Assembly (NCBI GenBank): GCA_023443285.1
Contig: JAEZVB010000075.1
Coordinates: 1-40,804 of the forward strand
DNA from: Bacillota bacterium
Lineage (GTDB): Bacteria; Bacillota; Negativicutes; Sporomusales; Sporomusaceae
DNA: 40,804 nucleotides
Direction: 5' to 3'
In this document: positions 8,028 through 16,128 of the stretch, piece by piece
Numbering within the stretch: the stretch's first letter is position 1
Layout of the letters: each line of letters begins with the position of its first letter
Made by a program: the position numbers and the translations under genes
The notes under the pieces: model-generated
Seen by the model: the letters and a program-made list of their open reading frames with translations, nothing else
Databases searched by the model: none
What the model was told of the DNA's origin: nothing

Positions 8028-8142
8028 AAGACACTAAGACGGGAGAACCTGATTACTTCTCTTTACTGTGTTCTCTTCTTTTCTGAAAAGCAAAGTAGTT
8101 GATGTAGGGAGAAGTAATGTAAAACACCCGTCTTAGTGTCTT
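8028..8142. repeat. Stem-loop element B (115 nt)
   Basis: Perfect 16-bp outer arms: AAGACACTAAGACGGG and CCCGTCTTAGTGTCTT, enclosing 83 nt. An inner pairing of ATTACTTCTC with GAGAAGTAAT is also present. Element C has identical total and inner lengths and a related but changed stem sequence. Confidence 0.8.
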
Positions 8143-8227
8143 GCTTTTAAATGATAAGCATAGATTTTGGCATTTGAAGAACATCAACATAATAAAGGGT
8201 TACGGTTTGACCTTTCCTCAAATAGAA

Positions 8228-8342
8228 AAAGACGGCAAGACGCTGGCTGCTGACTAAGTATACTCTTGCTTTACAGCCTTTCTAGTTATAGGTAGGCTGT
8301 GCAGGAGGAGAAGTAGTGCTAAACTGGCGTCTTACCGTCTTT
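8228..8342. repeat. Stem-loop element C (115 nt)
   Basis: Outer arms AAAGACGGCAAGACGC and GCGTCTTACCGTCTTT pair at 15 of 16 positions and enclose 83 nt, exactly as in element B, and it starts exactly 200 bp after B. An inner hairpin ACAGCCT/AGGCTGT lies at 8273-8300. GGAGAAGTAGTGCTAAAC precedes the right arm, as in the other elements. Confidence 0.8.
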
Positions 8343-8426
8343 ACCATTTTCCGAAAATGCATTCCTTAATAGTTTGTAGTGTTCTGTTGTTGGCTGATAT
8401 TAAAAATGACCATCTATTTTTTGGAC

Positions 8427-8732
8427 TCATAAATTCTCGATGTAACTTTGGTATTGAATTATAAACGTGTCACCTTTTTTGCAAGGGGACATTATAAAAC
8501 ACCCGCTCCAAATATCCCAACCAACAGTTAACTTTACATCATTATTGCAAAAATCCCACCCAATCGATGGAGTACCTTGTTCTTTGAAGCCAAAGTGGTT
8601 TGTCAACGAAGTGCCTATTTCGTATATTGAATCTGCTTTTGCGTCAAAAAAATCATATGAGAGAAACCCACTTGAGATTGTTTGTAATTTGCCTTTGGGT
8701 AATTTCAAAATTACTCTCTCCTCATTCGGCAT
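8427..8732 (-). CDS. Small hypothetical protein
   Basis: 101 residues, beta-rich in appearance, with a glycine/tryptophan-rich centre (IGWDFCNNDVKLTVGWDIWS) followed by a cysteine and lysines (CFIMSPCKKGDTFI). No good ribosome site precedes the ATG, which lowers confidence, although the sequence reads as a real globular protein. The size suggests a small accessory or immunity-type protein. No family recognised. An overlapping frame on the other strand is judged non-coding. Confidence 0.5.
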   Translation of the reverse strand: MPNEERVILKLPKGKLQTISSGFLSYDFFDAKADSIYEIGTSLTNHFGFKEQGTPSIGWDFCNNDVKLTVGWDIWSGCFIMSPCKKGDTFIIQYQSYIENL

Positions 8733-8862
8733 ATAGAAAAATACCGTTTAAAATATTTCGTCAGCTAGTGGCATAGGGTTTACTCTTGATGGTTAAACGT
8801 ATGTATGTTTAGTATACGAGATTAGGGTGCCGATGGAAACGGAGGAAGCGAAAACGGCCTAA

Positions 8863-8888
8863 TAAAAAAGCAGGGCGTAATGCCCTGC
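8863..8888 (-). terminator. Terminator of the primase-helicase operon
   Basis: GCAGGGC-GTAAT-GCCCTGC with an A-run on its left, so on the minus strand a GC hairpin followed by a T-run just past the primase gene. Confidence 0.9.
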
Positions 8889-8911
8889 CTTTAAAGGAAA
8901 CTTATATAAAA

Positions 8912-10237
8912 TTAGGAGGCTTCGCCGATAAAGGCAATTCCTTTCCAATGGCGTTTGCCCTTGTTTTTATCAAGCTTAATTTCTGGATGAAGCTGGAGTA
9001 AGCGTTGGGTGAACTCTTTGATATTGCAAGGTTTGTAATTGCATGCTTTGGCCCAAGTCATGTAGTGGGTGAATAACATAGTGGTGGAATATAAATACGT
9101 TGGGTCCAGTTGGCAATTTTCCTCTAGAAACTCAGCTACAGAATCATTGGCTGTGCGGTAATAGTTTAGCTCTTGCGCGACAGAGCGAGGAAGGTTGAAT
9201 TGCTTTCTGTTCATTAAGCGGCGCAGGGCAGGCAGAGCGAGGTTTAAAAGGCCAGACAGCTCTTGTGGCGTTGTTAGCTTTTCAATGAGGTCAGGGTCAG
9301 CAGTTCCTGGCAAGAACTGGGCCTGGAAGCGTAAGATTATCCAGCGACGGAAGAAGCCGTCGCTGACGTCATTGCAGGTCGGAAGCTGGTTGGAGGAGAA
9401 AAACAACTTGGCAAAGTTGCAAGTGCTGTAAGGCATACAGTATTTTTTCTCTATGGAGATTTCGTCACCGCTGGTTAATTTTTTGAAGCTTGCCGAAGTA
9501 GGAAGGTGCTGCCCTTCGATATCTGCGCAGATGTTTGCCAGCTTTCCTGTCAAACTAGCCAGGCGGAAGCGGTTTTTTTCAATATCATGGATGGATTCGG
9601 CAGATGTGTTGTTTGCGCCTATGAAGTGTTTCAGGAGTTTAAGGAGGACAGACTTGCCATTGCCGCCATTGCCGATGAGAACAACGGCAATATCTAACTT
9701 GGTGGTAGGCAATAGGCAATAAGCGAATAACTCAATAATTAAATCATGGCATTCTATCGGAAGCACTTGCGCTAAAAACCGTTCAATATTAGGGCAATTT
9801 GCGTTGGGGTCGTAAGTCAAAGGGACACGGATGCTCGATAAGTAGTTTGGCGTATGGTCGTGCAATGTATTAGTCTGCCAATCGAGCAACCCGTTTTCAA
9901 GGTTGATGAGTTGTGTGGAACCATCTAACTTTTGAGGGGAATTGCTGTAGGAGTCGGTGAGGTAGCGATGTACCTCGTTGCTGTGAGTAGAGCGGAACTT
10001 ATTGCCCAAGAGCTGGACAACCATGCTGCTGATATGCTTGGACGCGTCGTTTCGATAGACGCCGTTATGGTAGTAATGTAATTCGCCGTTGGCAAACAGA
10101 AGATTGCTTTGTTGGGCGATATAATCCGCTAAAGTGGGTGCGTTAAGAATGTCTTTTCCATTGTGGTCTTTTTTCCACCAGGAGTTCTTGCTAATGACCG
10201 ATGTAATTGTATTGTTGATAGTTTGATTATTGTTCAT
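8912..10237 (-). CDS. Phage/plasmid primase-helicase (P4/D5 family, SF3 ATPase)
   Basis: 441 residues. An N-terminal D5_N-like region (about 30-165) precedes an SF3-type helicase domain. Visible motifs: Walker A GNGGNGKS at 189-196, a Walker B-like ANICADIEG near 235-243, a sensor SSNQLP near 281-286, and arginine-finger-like FRRW near 297. A winged-helix-like C-terminal part follows. There is no clear prim-pol catalytic domain, so it may act as a replicative helicase/initiator with a host or other primase. A weak GAGAGG site precedes the ATG. It is the last gene of a minus-strand operon after the DUF6166-like and ERF genes, and indicates the element replicates autonomously at some stage. Confidence 0.93.
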   Translation of the reverse strand: MNNNQTINNTITSVISKNSWWKKDHNGKDILNAPTLADYIAQQSNLLFANGELHYYHNGVYRNDASKHISSMVVQLLGNKFRSTHSNEVHRYLTDSYSNSPQKLDGSTQLINLENGLLDWQTNTLHDHTPNYLSSIRVPLTYDPNANCPNIERFLAQVLPIECHDLIIELFAYCLLPTTKLDIAVVLIGNGGNGKSVLLKLLKHFIGANNTSAESIHDIEKNRFRLASLTGKLANICADIEGQHLPTSASFKKLTSGDEISIEKKYCMPYSTCNFAKLFFSSNQLPTCNDVSDGFFRRWIILRFQAQFLPGTADPDLIEKLTTPQELSGLLNLALPALRRLMNRKQFNLPRSVAQELNYYRTANDSVAEFLEENCQLDPTYLYSTTMLFTHYMTWAKACNYKPCNIKEFTQRLLQLHPEIKLDKNKGKRHWKGIAFIGEAS

Positions 10238-10322
10238 AGAAATTACCTCTCTTTATTACCTGCTTTGGCAGGTGTATTTTTTTGTACGATAGAGCCACTT
10301 CCTTTTGATTGAGTAGTCGTGG

Positions 10323-10937
10323 TTAATGTGTTTTTTGGCAATCGCGACAAAGTGGACGGTTAAAGTTTTGTATGGAGAATTTGTGCACAGTAGGCGATAT
10401 TGGGTCATTGCATGAAGAACAGCGTGATTGGGTAGGTGAAGATGTTGTATTGTTTTGTACAGGGATTGTTGAATTGCTTGTGCTTTTGATTCTTTGTTTT
10501 TCTGCACCCATCCGTTCGTCGACGCTAGAATCGGCTTCAGGGTCTGCGTCGCTGCAAGCCATGTTAAAAGCTTGGATATAGCTGTATTTTAATGCGGCTG
10601 TTTCTGCTTTCATGGTGGCCTTATCGCCAATATCTTGACCAGAACCAAGTCCTGTGGTTGTCAGAGTTTCTCCTGAATCGGCGTCAACGAACGTAACGGT
10701 GGCTTTGACTGTAACAACCTTTTCCTCTTTGCCGTTTTTGTTAGTGGCAGAACCAAAATTTAATACTTCGTGAGTAACTGTGGTTGCGATGCCGTGGTTG
10801 ATAAGCGCTTGATTAACTATTTTGGCGACATCGTTGGCTTGGACGTAAGTATAACGATGGAAATCATTTGTGCCGTTTTTGGCGACGGCGGCGCACTCGC
10901 GGGATACCTTAATAAGTTTGCTTGCTATATTTTTCAT
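10323..10937 (-). CDS. erf: ERF-family single-strand annealing protein with C-terminal zinc ribbon
   Basis: 204 residues from the ATG preceded by AGGAGGAG; seven extra upstream codons are open but lack a site. Residues 1-135 match the ERF recombinase pattern: the FHRYTYVQANDVAKIVNQAL segment, a beta-rich centre, then GLGSGQDIGDKATMKAETAA and LKYSYIQAF. ERF proteins anneal complementary single strands and circularise or recombine phage genomes. After a low-complexity Ser/Thr/Gln linker comes a four-cysteine module (C173, C176, C197, C200), probably a zinc ribbon for DNA binding or partner contact. It starts 11 nt after the upstream gene, so the two are likely co-transcribed. Confidence 0.92.
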   Translation of the reverse strand: MKNIASKLIKVSRECAAVAKNGTNDFHRYTYVQANDVAKIVNQALINHGIATTVTHEVLNFGSATNKNGKEEKVVTVKATVTFVDADSGETLTTTGLGSGQDIGDKATMKAETAALKYSYIQAFNMACSDADPEADSSVDERMGAEKQRIKSTSNSTIPVQNNTTSSPTQSRCSSCNDPISPTVHKFSIQNFNRPLCRDCQKTH

Positions 10938-10948
10938 ATGAACTCCTC

Positions 10949-11263
10949 CTATTTGCACAATTTGTGCTTTTTAATGATGTTTTTGTAGAGCCAACGTCGT
11001 ACTGTGGCAATGGGAATGTTTCCGCCTTCATGGGGAAGTTGTGACACCCACTGTCGTTTGAAGTCTTGATAGTTGCCCCAAGCTATCTTTTCTTGAGTTG
11101 TTGCCATTAATAATGCGTTGAGGGCAAAATCGGCAGGGCCGCATCCGTTATAGCCGATTTCAAAACCACCAGGTGAATGGCTTATGATTTTGTGAGGAAC
11201 GTTAGTTACCAGATGACCAGATTTGAGACGTTTGATGTAGATGTTTTTCTCGTGGGTTTTCAT
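10949..11263 (-). CDS. DUF6166-like small protein
   Basis: 104 residues. The centre, ISHSPGGFEIGYNGCGPADF followed by ALNALL, matches the pattern I associate with DUF6166, a family of unknown function in phages and mobile elements. The ATG is preceded by AAAGGAG at 8-nt spacing. It is the first gene of the three-gene minus-strand operon with ERF and the primase-helicase, which suggests a role in replication or recombination of the element. Confidence 0.82.
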   Translation of the reverse strand: MKTHEKNIYIKRLKSGHLVTNVPHKIISHSPGGFEIGYNGCGPADFALNALLMATTQEKIAWGNYQDFKRQWVSQLPHEGGNIPIATVRRWLYKNIIKKHKLCK

Positions 11264-11716
11264 AGAATCACTCCTTTACAATTTTTTTCCTGGTGGACAA
11301 TTCATAGCATAACACGTCTAAAAATACTTTTTCTGAAAAAACGGGGGTATATAAAAGTTTATTTTAATGGATAATATTTACAATGAGCCCACTGGCAATG
11401 GACAAGACTAACTAAAACTAACCAAAACAAAGCAATTTGTCTTTGATACACAGGACATGGTGCCAATGTGCAAAAAATTGACTGATTTTGAAGGCGATTT
11501 GAAAAATATTTTTACCAACGATTTAAGCCATAAAATGGAAAAACAACGACGAGAACCTGCGTATAGGATTAATGTATTGGCAATGTTGCGGTACTAAGAC
11601 ATAGTAGCTAATGGCCAAAATGTGTGGTATCCTGGCGAGGCTGAGGGCGGAAGCGGGTTTCCGATAATGAGAAAGAATATACTATTGCAATGGAAACAAG
11701 AACTATGACAAGTGAG
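11264..11716. pseudogene. Gap with possible degraded coding remnants
   Basis: No complete gene. A short plus-strand frame at 11457-11597 (46 codons, containing CKKLTDFEGDLKNIFTNDLS) and another at about 11620-11706 ending MRKNILLQWKQEL read like protein, but they are cut by stops and lack ribosome sites, suggesting a decayed gene. The left part must hold the promoter of the minus-strand operon; I see no clear consensus. Confidence 0.35.
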
Positions 11717-11755
11717 AAGCCAGCAATCCTCTAGGGATTGCTGGCTTAAGTTTTG
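11717..11755 (+). terminator. Strong stem-loop before the immunity gene array
   Basis: AAGCCAGCAATCC pairs with GGATTGCTGGCTT around a 5-nt loop, followed by AAGTTTT. The long GC-rich stem insulates the cargo genes to its right from the replication module. Confidence 0.75.
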
Positions 11756-11865
11756 GTCTAAAAGAGGTTATATCCATTATCTGGTGAAATAATTAATCGA
11801 CACGCTTAATTTGACTACATCACTTAAATAATGTAAAAATGACTTTGCGTAAAGGAGTTACAGAA

Positions 11866-12345
11866 TTGATTACGTTTAAAGAACGCATAGAGGTCTATCG
11901 AATTGGATTGCTTTGTGGTTTTTTTAGTAAAGATGAAGTGTTTGATTGGATTGACTCTTATATCGAGCAAGGTCAGTTAAACTATAGTAATTTAATAGAC
12001 GTATCGTTAATGCAAAATAAAAAAATCGTAGATATAATATCTCGATTAAAAGAAATACAGGGAAATCAACGTTGTGATTTTCCTATTAAAGTTATATTGG
12101 GATTAATTTATAAAAGCTATATTGAGAATATAAACTCTGAGGATAAGGTAGTATCGTATTTACATTATATTGATTCATATGAATCATTGCCGAAGTTAGA
12201 AGAAAGAGCATTATCATTAATGCTAGATGAATATAGTTTGGCTGAACGTGAAATTTATGGTTCTACAAAAGAAGTGTATTCAAGGATAGACAGATTTTTA
12301 AGCCAATATGCAATTTTTACTGATGAATTTTACTTGAGGAAGTGA
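11866..12345 (+). CDS. Small immunity-like protein 1 of the array
   Basis: 159 residues starting at TTG, with AAAGGAG 8 nt upstream; an ATG nine codons earlier has no such site. The protein is all-helical in appearance (KERIEVYRIGLLCGFFSKDE; GLIYKSYIENINSEDKVVSY) and low in GC. I cannot name its family with confidence. Size, composition and position at the head of an array of single-domain proteins suggest a polymorphic-toxin immunity protein. The next gene starts directly at its stop codon. Confidence 0.7.
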   Translation: MITFKERIEVYRIGLLCGFFSKDEVFDWIDSYIEQGQLNYSNLIDVSLMQNKKIVDIISRLKEIQGNQRCDFPIKVILGLIYKSYIENINSEDKVVSYLHYIDSYESLPKLEERALSLMLDEYSLAEREIYGSTKEVYSRIDRFLSQYAIFTDEFYLRK

Positions 12346-12813
12346 ATGAGGTTGTATAGAGGGATACGATTTCAGATACCAAATGAGTATGGTAAATTTA
12401 TAGCAGGTATATTGGAGCCAATTGATTGTGTTAATTTTGAGTGGAGAGTTGACTTTCATACGGAAATATGGAAGAGCGTGAATGGAAAATTAGGTGAGGA
12501 GCTTTTTCCTGATTCTGTTATTAAGGGAGCGGACTTTTTCGATTTAATTAATAGCAACACTTATTACCTGATTTTTGCAAATATACAAGCTTATCCCGAA
12601 GGCAGTACCTCTCAGTCTCGAATACATAAATATGAGGACTTTATTGCTAGTGAATGTCAAATCATTATGTTGGTGGCAGATAGTAGTTATGTTGATGTAT
12701 ATTGCAAAGAACCCTTATTGATAGAAAAGATGCATGAGAATGCAAAATCTAAAGGTTTCGAGAGCATCAAATACATTGATGAGAATGATAGCAGAACGGG
12801 TATATTTGTATAA
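12346..12813 (+). CDS. DUF2691-like protein, likely immunity-type
   Basis: 155 residues. The N-terminus RGIRFQIPNEYGKFIAGIL and the middle YYLIFANIQAYPEG fit my memory of DUF2691, a family of small Bacillota proteins often found in immunity gene clusters. The ATG follows the previous stop directly, with GAGGAAG as ribosome site, implying translational coupling. Soluble, no signal peptide. The immunity role is inferred from family and neighbours. Confidence 0.75.
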   Translation: MRLYRGIRFQIPNEYGKFIAGILEPIDCVNFEWRVDFHTEIWKSVNGKLGEELFPDSVIKGADFFDLINSNTYYLIFANIQAYPEGSTSQSRIHKYEDFIASECQIIMLVADSSYVDVYCKEPLLIEKMHENAKSKGFESIKYIDENDSRTGIFV

Positions 12814-12851
12814 TTTCTCTTGACACCATTAGGACAAGGGGTGATATTGAA

Positions 12852-13190
12852 ATGAACGATAGAAATAATGTCATTATAAGATATGCTGAAATACTTAACT
12901 CTCAAGACATATTTAAACCTGAGTGGGTAAAAAGAAACGCAATATACTATAATTTGATAACATATATAAATCATACAATTGCTTTATTCATTGGAATGAA
13001 TTACGATAATGCTGCAGTTTTTGTACGAAGAGCCGCGAAGGAATTAGATTTCCTAATTGAACGCGGTTATCGTGAGGAATATTTTGATGTGTCGGAAGAG
13101 TATCTTTATAAAATAACAAGGCACCTAAAGGAAAACAAGCTTATTACTGAAGTGATGTTGGAATCAATTCCTGATAGATTTAGGAAATAG
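12852..13190 (+). CDS. Small immunity-like protein 3 of the array
   Basis: 112 residues, helical, with a ribosome site AAGGGGTG before the ATG. Features include YNLITYINHTIALFIGMNYD and FVRRAAKELDFLIERGYREE. No family recognised. The gap to the previous gene is only 38 bp on the same strand, so it is probably in the same transcript. Confidence 0.7.
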   Translation: MNDRNNVIIRYAEILNSQDIFKPEWVKRNAIYYNLITYINHTIALFIGMNYDNAAVFVRRAAKELDFLIERGYREEYFDVSEEYLYKITRHLKENKLITEVMLESIPDRFRK

Positions 13191-13276
13191 AATGTAATAA
13201 GTATTGCGATAAATAGAGTTATAGCAGTGAGGGCATCTTAAGGGATATTGAATGAATAGAACCGAAAGGGATATTT

Positions 13277-14074
13277 ATGTTAAATTATGAACATGAAACG
13301 AAAGAAATAGCCGATAGATATTTAAAGTACTTTATCTTCAGTGATTACTTTCATGATAGTATTATTTTAAATGTAGCTATATCCGATAATGGAAATCAAT
13401 TAACTGTTGAGTTATCATGCGAACGTGAGTGGCCATCGCATGATAGAATGTATATGAATGACCCTCAATTTATTTATAAATTGAACTTTGAAGATTGCAA
13501 ACATATTGAGTATCAAAGATATGATACAGCTAGAGTTGCTGAATACATAAATGGTAGGTTTAAGAAATCTGCCAAACTTCACTATATTGTTACAGAGAGC
13601 AAAAAAAGACATTATCACCTGCGAATTCAACTGGCTGATGGCTTTTTGGATTTAGTCTTTCGGAAATTTATTATTGGAAAGTCAAAGGGATTAATTGAAC
13701 TACCAAGCAGAATTTCTCCGAGGTGGTATTTTGACTGGGTCTTAAAGAAATATGACCATTACGCTATTGATGAAGTTAGAAATATTGCCTTATGTGGTGA
13801 AATTATTCTAAAAACAGGGGCATTAGAGTATCTGTGGTTAATGAATGATGACATATGCAGAGATGTAGCAATAAAGCATTTGAGTGATGAAGATGCATGG
13901 ATTGCAGCTGTGTTTATTCTTGGTGAGGTTGGGAGTATGAAGGAAATCTCTCAATTGATAAACTCAATTAATGCCAGGGAGCATGATTCTTTGGCATATC
14001 GGCATATTTGTGATGCGATTGAGAAGATAATACTTCGCGAATCTCTTATAGAAAAGCGGCAGGAGAGATTATAG
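13277..14074 (+). CDS. Hypothetical protein with HEAT-like C-terminus
   Basis: 265 residues, the largest of the array. The N-terminal about 150 residues are mixed alpha/beta (FHDSIILNVAISDNGNQLTV). The C-terminal part has helix pairs like HEAT repeats (RNIALCGEIILKTGALEYLW; DEDAWIAAVFILGEVGSMKE). HEAT-type scaffolds occur in several immunity and defence proteins. AAAGGG precedes the ATG. Function unknown; immunity role inferred from context. Confidence 0.7.
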   Translation: MLNYEHETKEIADRYLKYFIFSDYFHDSIILNVAISDNGNQLTVELSCEREWPSHDRMYMNDPQFIYKLNFEDCKHIEYQRYDTARVAEYINGRFKKSAKLHYIVTESKKRHYHLRIQLADGFLDLVFRKFIIGKSKGLIELPSRISPRWYFDWVLKKYDHYAIDEVRNIALCGEIILKTGALEYLWLMNDDICRDVAIKHLSDEDAWIAAVFILGEVGSMKEISQLINSINAREHDSLAYRHICDAIEKIILRESLIEKRQERL

Positions 14075-14093
14075 ATTGTAGTTGGGGTGGTAC

Positions 14094-14570
14094 ATGGTGG
14101 ATGCTTTTTCAATTCGGGGTTCAGATGGTTACATAACAATCGTTTTTCAAGAGGTTTTTAATTTCCCAGAAAAGACTTCCGTACTAGGTGGCTACGATGT
14201 TAGGGGTGTTATTGAAATACAGTGTGGTACATTAGGGCAATATCAGGCCAAAGGAACACTGTATTTTAGTACAGGGCAACTATTTAATCTATATAATCAA
14301 TTAAAAGATGCCTATAAATCACTACACGGTGAAATAAATTTTACAAATGAATATGACAAGACGCTTAATGTTAAGCTTGAATTTGATGATAAAGGTCATT
14401 GCATAGTATCAGGAGATTTTGGGGAACTATCCCATGAGAGAAAACGTTTGTTTTTTGAAATCAATAGTGACCAGACATACTTTTCATCAACTATAAAAGA
14501 ACTTCATTCTATTGTCGACAAATATGGAGATTTGAAAGGAATAAGGCTTCAAAATAATGGATGTAAATAA
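14094..14570 (+). CDS. WapI-like immunity protein
   Basis: 158 residues from an ATG preceded by GGGGTGG; an in-frame TTG four codons upstream lacks spacing. The pattern of a beta-sandwich start (GSDGYITIVFQEVFNFPE), a central STGQLFNLYNQLKDAYKSLH helix, a LKVELEFDD-like strand and a final NSDQTYFSSTIKELHSIV fits WapI-type immunity proteins, which neutralise the C-terminal toxin of WapA-like polymorphic toxins. No matching toxin is in the window. Its end overlaps the next gene by 14 bp. Confidence 0.75.
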   Translation: MVDAFSIRGSDGYITIVFQEVFNFPEKTSVLGGYDVRGVIEIQCGTLGQYQAKGTLYFSTGQLFNLYNQLKDAYKSLHGEINFTNEYDKTLNVKLEFDDKGHCIVSGDFGELSHERKRLFFEINSDQTYFSSTIKELHSIVDKYGDLKGIRLQNNGCK

Positions 14571-15192
14571 AATTAAAGAGATAGCCATTAATGAAGTGGT
14601 TAATCCGACATTTGAATTAACCAAGCAATATCTTAAATCAAATAATCTAACTATAAAAAATGGTACTCCAATTATTGAAGATATAGAAATTAACGAGAAT
14701 GGTGTTGTATCTATTTATTTTCCTATAGAAAAGCAACATTTTTACTTTGTGGTCTACATTGAAGATATGACTTTAAAATGGATGGACATGTCAGCAGGAA
14801 ATAGAGTGCAACTTTTAGTTTGTTCGAATGATATTGATGCGGAACAAATTATTGACTATTTAGGAATTGAACCTACAAGCAGATGGAATAAGAATGATAG
14901 AGTAGGGCGTAGTGGAAAAAGAAAGAATAGCGGTATTATTTATCAACCTATAGATAAAATGACTGGCAGAGTTGAAGATAAGCTTTCCAAGTTGCTGGAT
15001 GATTTGTTGCCATATAAAAAATCAATTTTGGAGTTATCCTTAAAAGCGTCATTAGAAATACAAATTGCTTATTATGGGCACAAAAATGAGATGTGGGGAA
15101 TTCATTTAGATAAAGAAAATGTTAACAAGTTATCAGATTTAGACCTACCATTAGATGTTGATTTATATGCTGGTGGTAATGATATTGAGTAA
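14557..15192 (+). CDS. DUF4279-family protein
   Basis: 211 residues. The C-terminal half fits DUF4279: VCSNDIDAEQIIDYLGIEPT, then SRWNKND, KLSKLLDDLLPYKKSILELS and a final LPLDVDLYAGG. DUF4279 proteins are common in polymorphic-toxin immunity clusters. An N-terminal extension of about 85 residues (IEDIEINENGVVSIYFPIEK) forms an extra domain. The start overlaps the preceding gene, indicating coupled translation. It closes the array. Confidence 0.78.
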   Translation: MDVNKIKEIAINEVVNPTFELTKQYLKSNNLTIKNGTPIIEDIEINENGVVSIYFPIEKQHFYFVVYIEDMTLKWMDMSAGNRVQLLVCSNDIDAEQIIDYLGIEPTSRWNKNDRVGRSGKRKNSGIIYQPIDKMTGRVEDKLSKLLDDLLPYKKSILELSLKASLEIQIAYYGHKNEMWGIHLDKENVNKLSDLDLPLDVDLYAGGNDIE

Positions 15193-15210
15193 TATAGATA
15201 ACCTATGTTG

Positions 15211-15801
15211 TTACCATCTTAAATTTTCCGCAAACTGCCGACTGTCTACCGCCAGTACTTGCGTATAAATCAAAGTATTGTATATATCCCGATGACCGAG
15301 CCAAGCTTGCAAGACTGGTAGAGGGACTCCATTAAGAATAGCGGTTGTGGCAAATGTGTGGCGAAGTGTATGAGGGTGACAACGTTCATCCTTAATCCCC
15401 GCTTCCCGACAAGCTTTTTGGACTTTAATATATGCGGTTTTTCTGGTAAAAGAGAATAGTTTATCGTGTCTTTGAAGCCCAAGGCTTGCAATATACTCAG
15501 CTATGACGCCAATGACTTCGCCTGTAAGAGGAATTGCCCGTTCAAAAATGTCGCGACGTTTTAGGGTTCGGGTGCGAAGGGTACGGGATGAAAAATCAAC
15601 GCTTGCTACGGTAATATTAAGTGCCTCAGTAATACGGCATCCTGTCCGCGATAAAAAGAAAACTAAGAACCAACTTGGATAGTCTTTTTGACGCAATTCT
15701 TCTGATAAAATCATTCTTAGTTCCGCCTGATTAAAGTATTTTGGTAATTCGCGGCGAAAAGTTTGGGATAATGCACGGGGAAATATTGATATTGGTAACA
15801 T
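15211..15801 (-). CDS. Core-only tyrosine recombinase
   Basis: 196 residues, only the catalytic domain; normal integrases carry a further N-terminal core-binding domain of 80-120 residues. All catalytic residues are present: R56 (TGCRITEA), K81, H144 and R147 (HPHTLRHTF), H170 (LGHRD) and Y179 (LIYTQV). A strong GAGGAGGT ribosome site stands at the normal distance from its ATG, so it is a natural short protein rather than a truncation. Such short forms occur as site-specific invertases and resolvases. Next to it are a hairpin and paired TTGGTAACATA repeats, possible target sites. It may act in excision of the element or in cargo rearrangement. Confidence 0.88.
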   Translation of the reverse strand: MLPISIFPRALSQTFRRELPKYFNQAELRMILSEELRQKDYPSWFLVFFLSRTGCRITEALNITVASVDFSSRTLRTRTLKRRDIFERAIPLTGEVIGVIAEYIASLGLQRHDKLFSFTRKTAYIKVQKACREAGIKDERCHPHTLRHTFATTAILNGVPLPVLQAWLGHRDIYNTLIYTQVLAVDSRQFAENLRW

Positions 15802-15911
15802 AGGGATACCTCCTCGAAAATGAAAAACGAACCAGAAGTTAATTGGCTTCCAGTTCGTTTATTTTTATTTTGGTAACATATGAAGTTTAATTTGTTACAA
15901 TTCTACCAAAC
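15792..15911. repeat. Hairpin and TTGGTAACATA repeats beside the short recombinase
   Basis: AAACGAACCAGAAG (15825-15838) pairs with CTTCCAGTTCGTTT (15847-15860) apart from two bases and is followed by a T-rich stretch, so it could terminate rightward transcription. TTGGTAACATA occurs on both sides, at the gene start and near 15870, and TTTGGTA there pairs with TACCAAA near 15904. The arrangement suits recombinase binding sites but is not proof. Confidence 0.45.
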
Positions 15912-15957
15912 ATTCGATTGAATTTCAAATTTATGGATATAAATTATATGGGAAAAG

Positions 15958-15966
15958 TGTTATAAT
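15958..15966 (+). promoter_or_regulatory. Extended -10 promoter element for the HEPN gene
   Basis: TGTTATAAT, an extended -10 box (TG-n-TATAAT), lies in the 330-bp gap before the HEPN gene. No good -35 is visible, as allowed for extended -10 promoters. Confidence 0.5.
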
Positions 15967-16128
15967 TGTGCTATTATTTGTAAAATTATAAATCAAAAAA
16001 ATTTGAGGAATGTAACATTATACGTTATTTTGGGAAATGGTATTGGCCAAAATTTTTTTTGAGAAGTAAGTAGATGAATTTAACGCTATCAAGAATTATA
16101 CCTAATAGCGAAACATTATAATCAAGAG

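Noticed and set aside
7928..8342. CRISPR array or integron attC sites
   Set aside because: The elements are only three, are palindromic over 50-115 nt, have diverged sequences, no short identical repeats with unique spacers, and no GTTRRRY core sites or integron integrase.
10256..10507. 83-codon minus-strand frame overlapping the end of the ERF gene
   Set aside because: It lies largely in a different frame of the ERF gene's linker and zinc ribbon, without a good ribosome site; ERF is clearly the coding frame.
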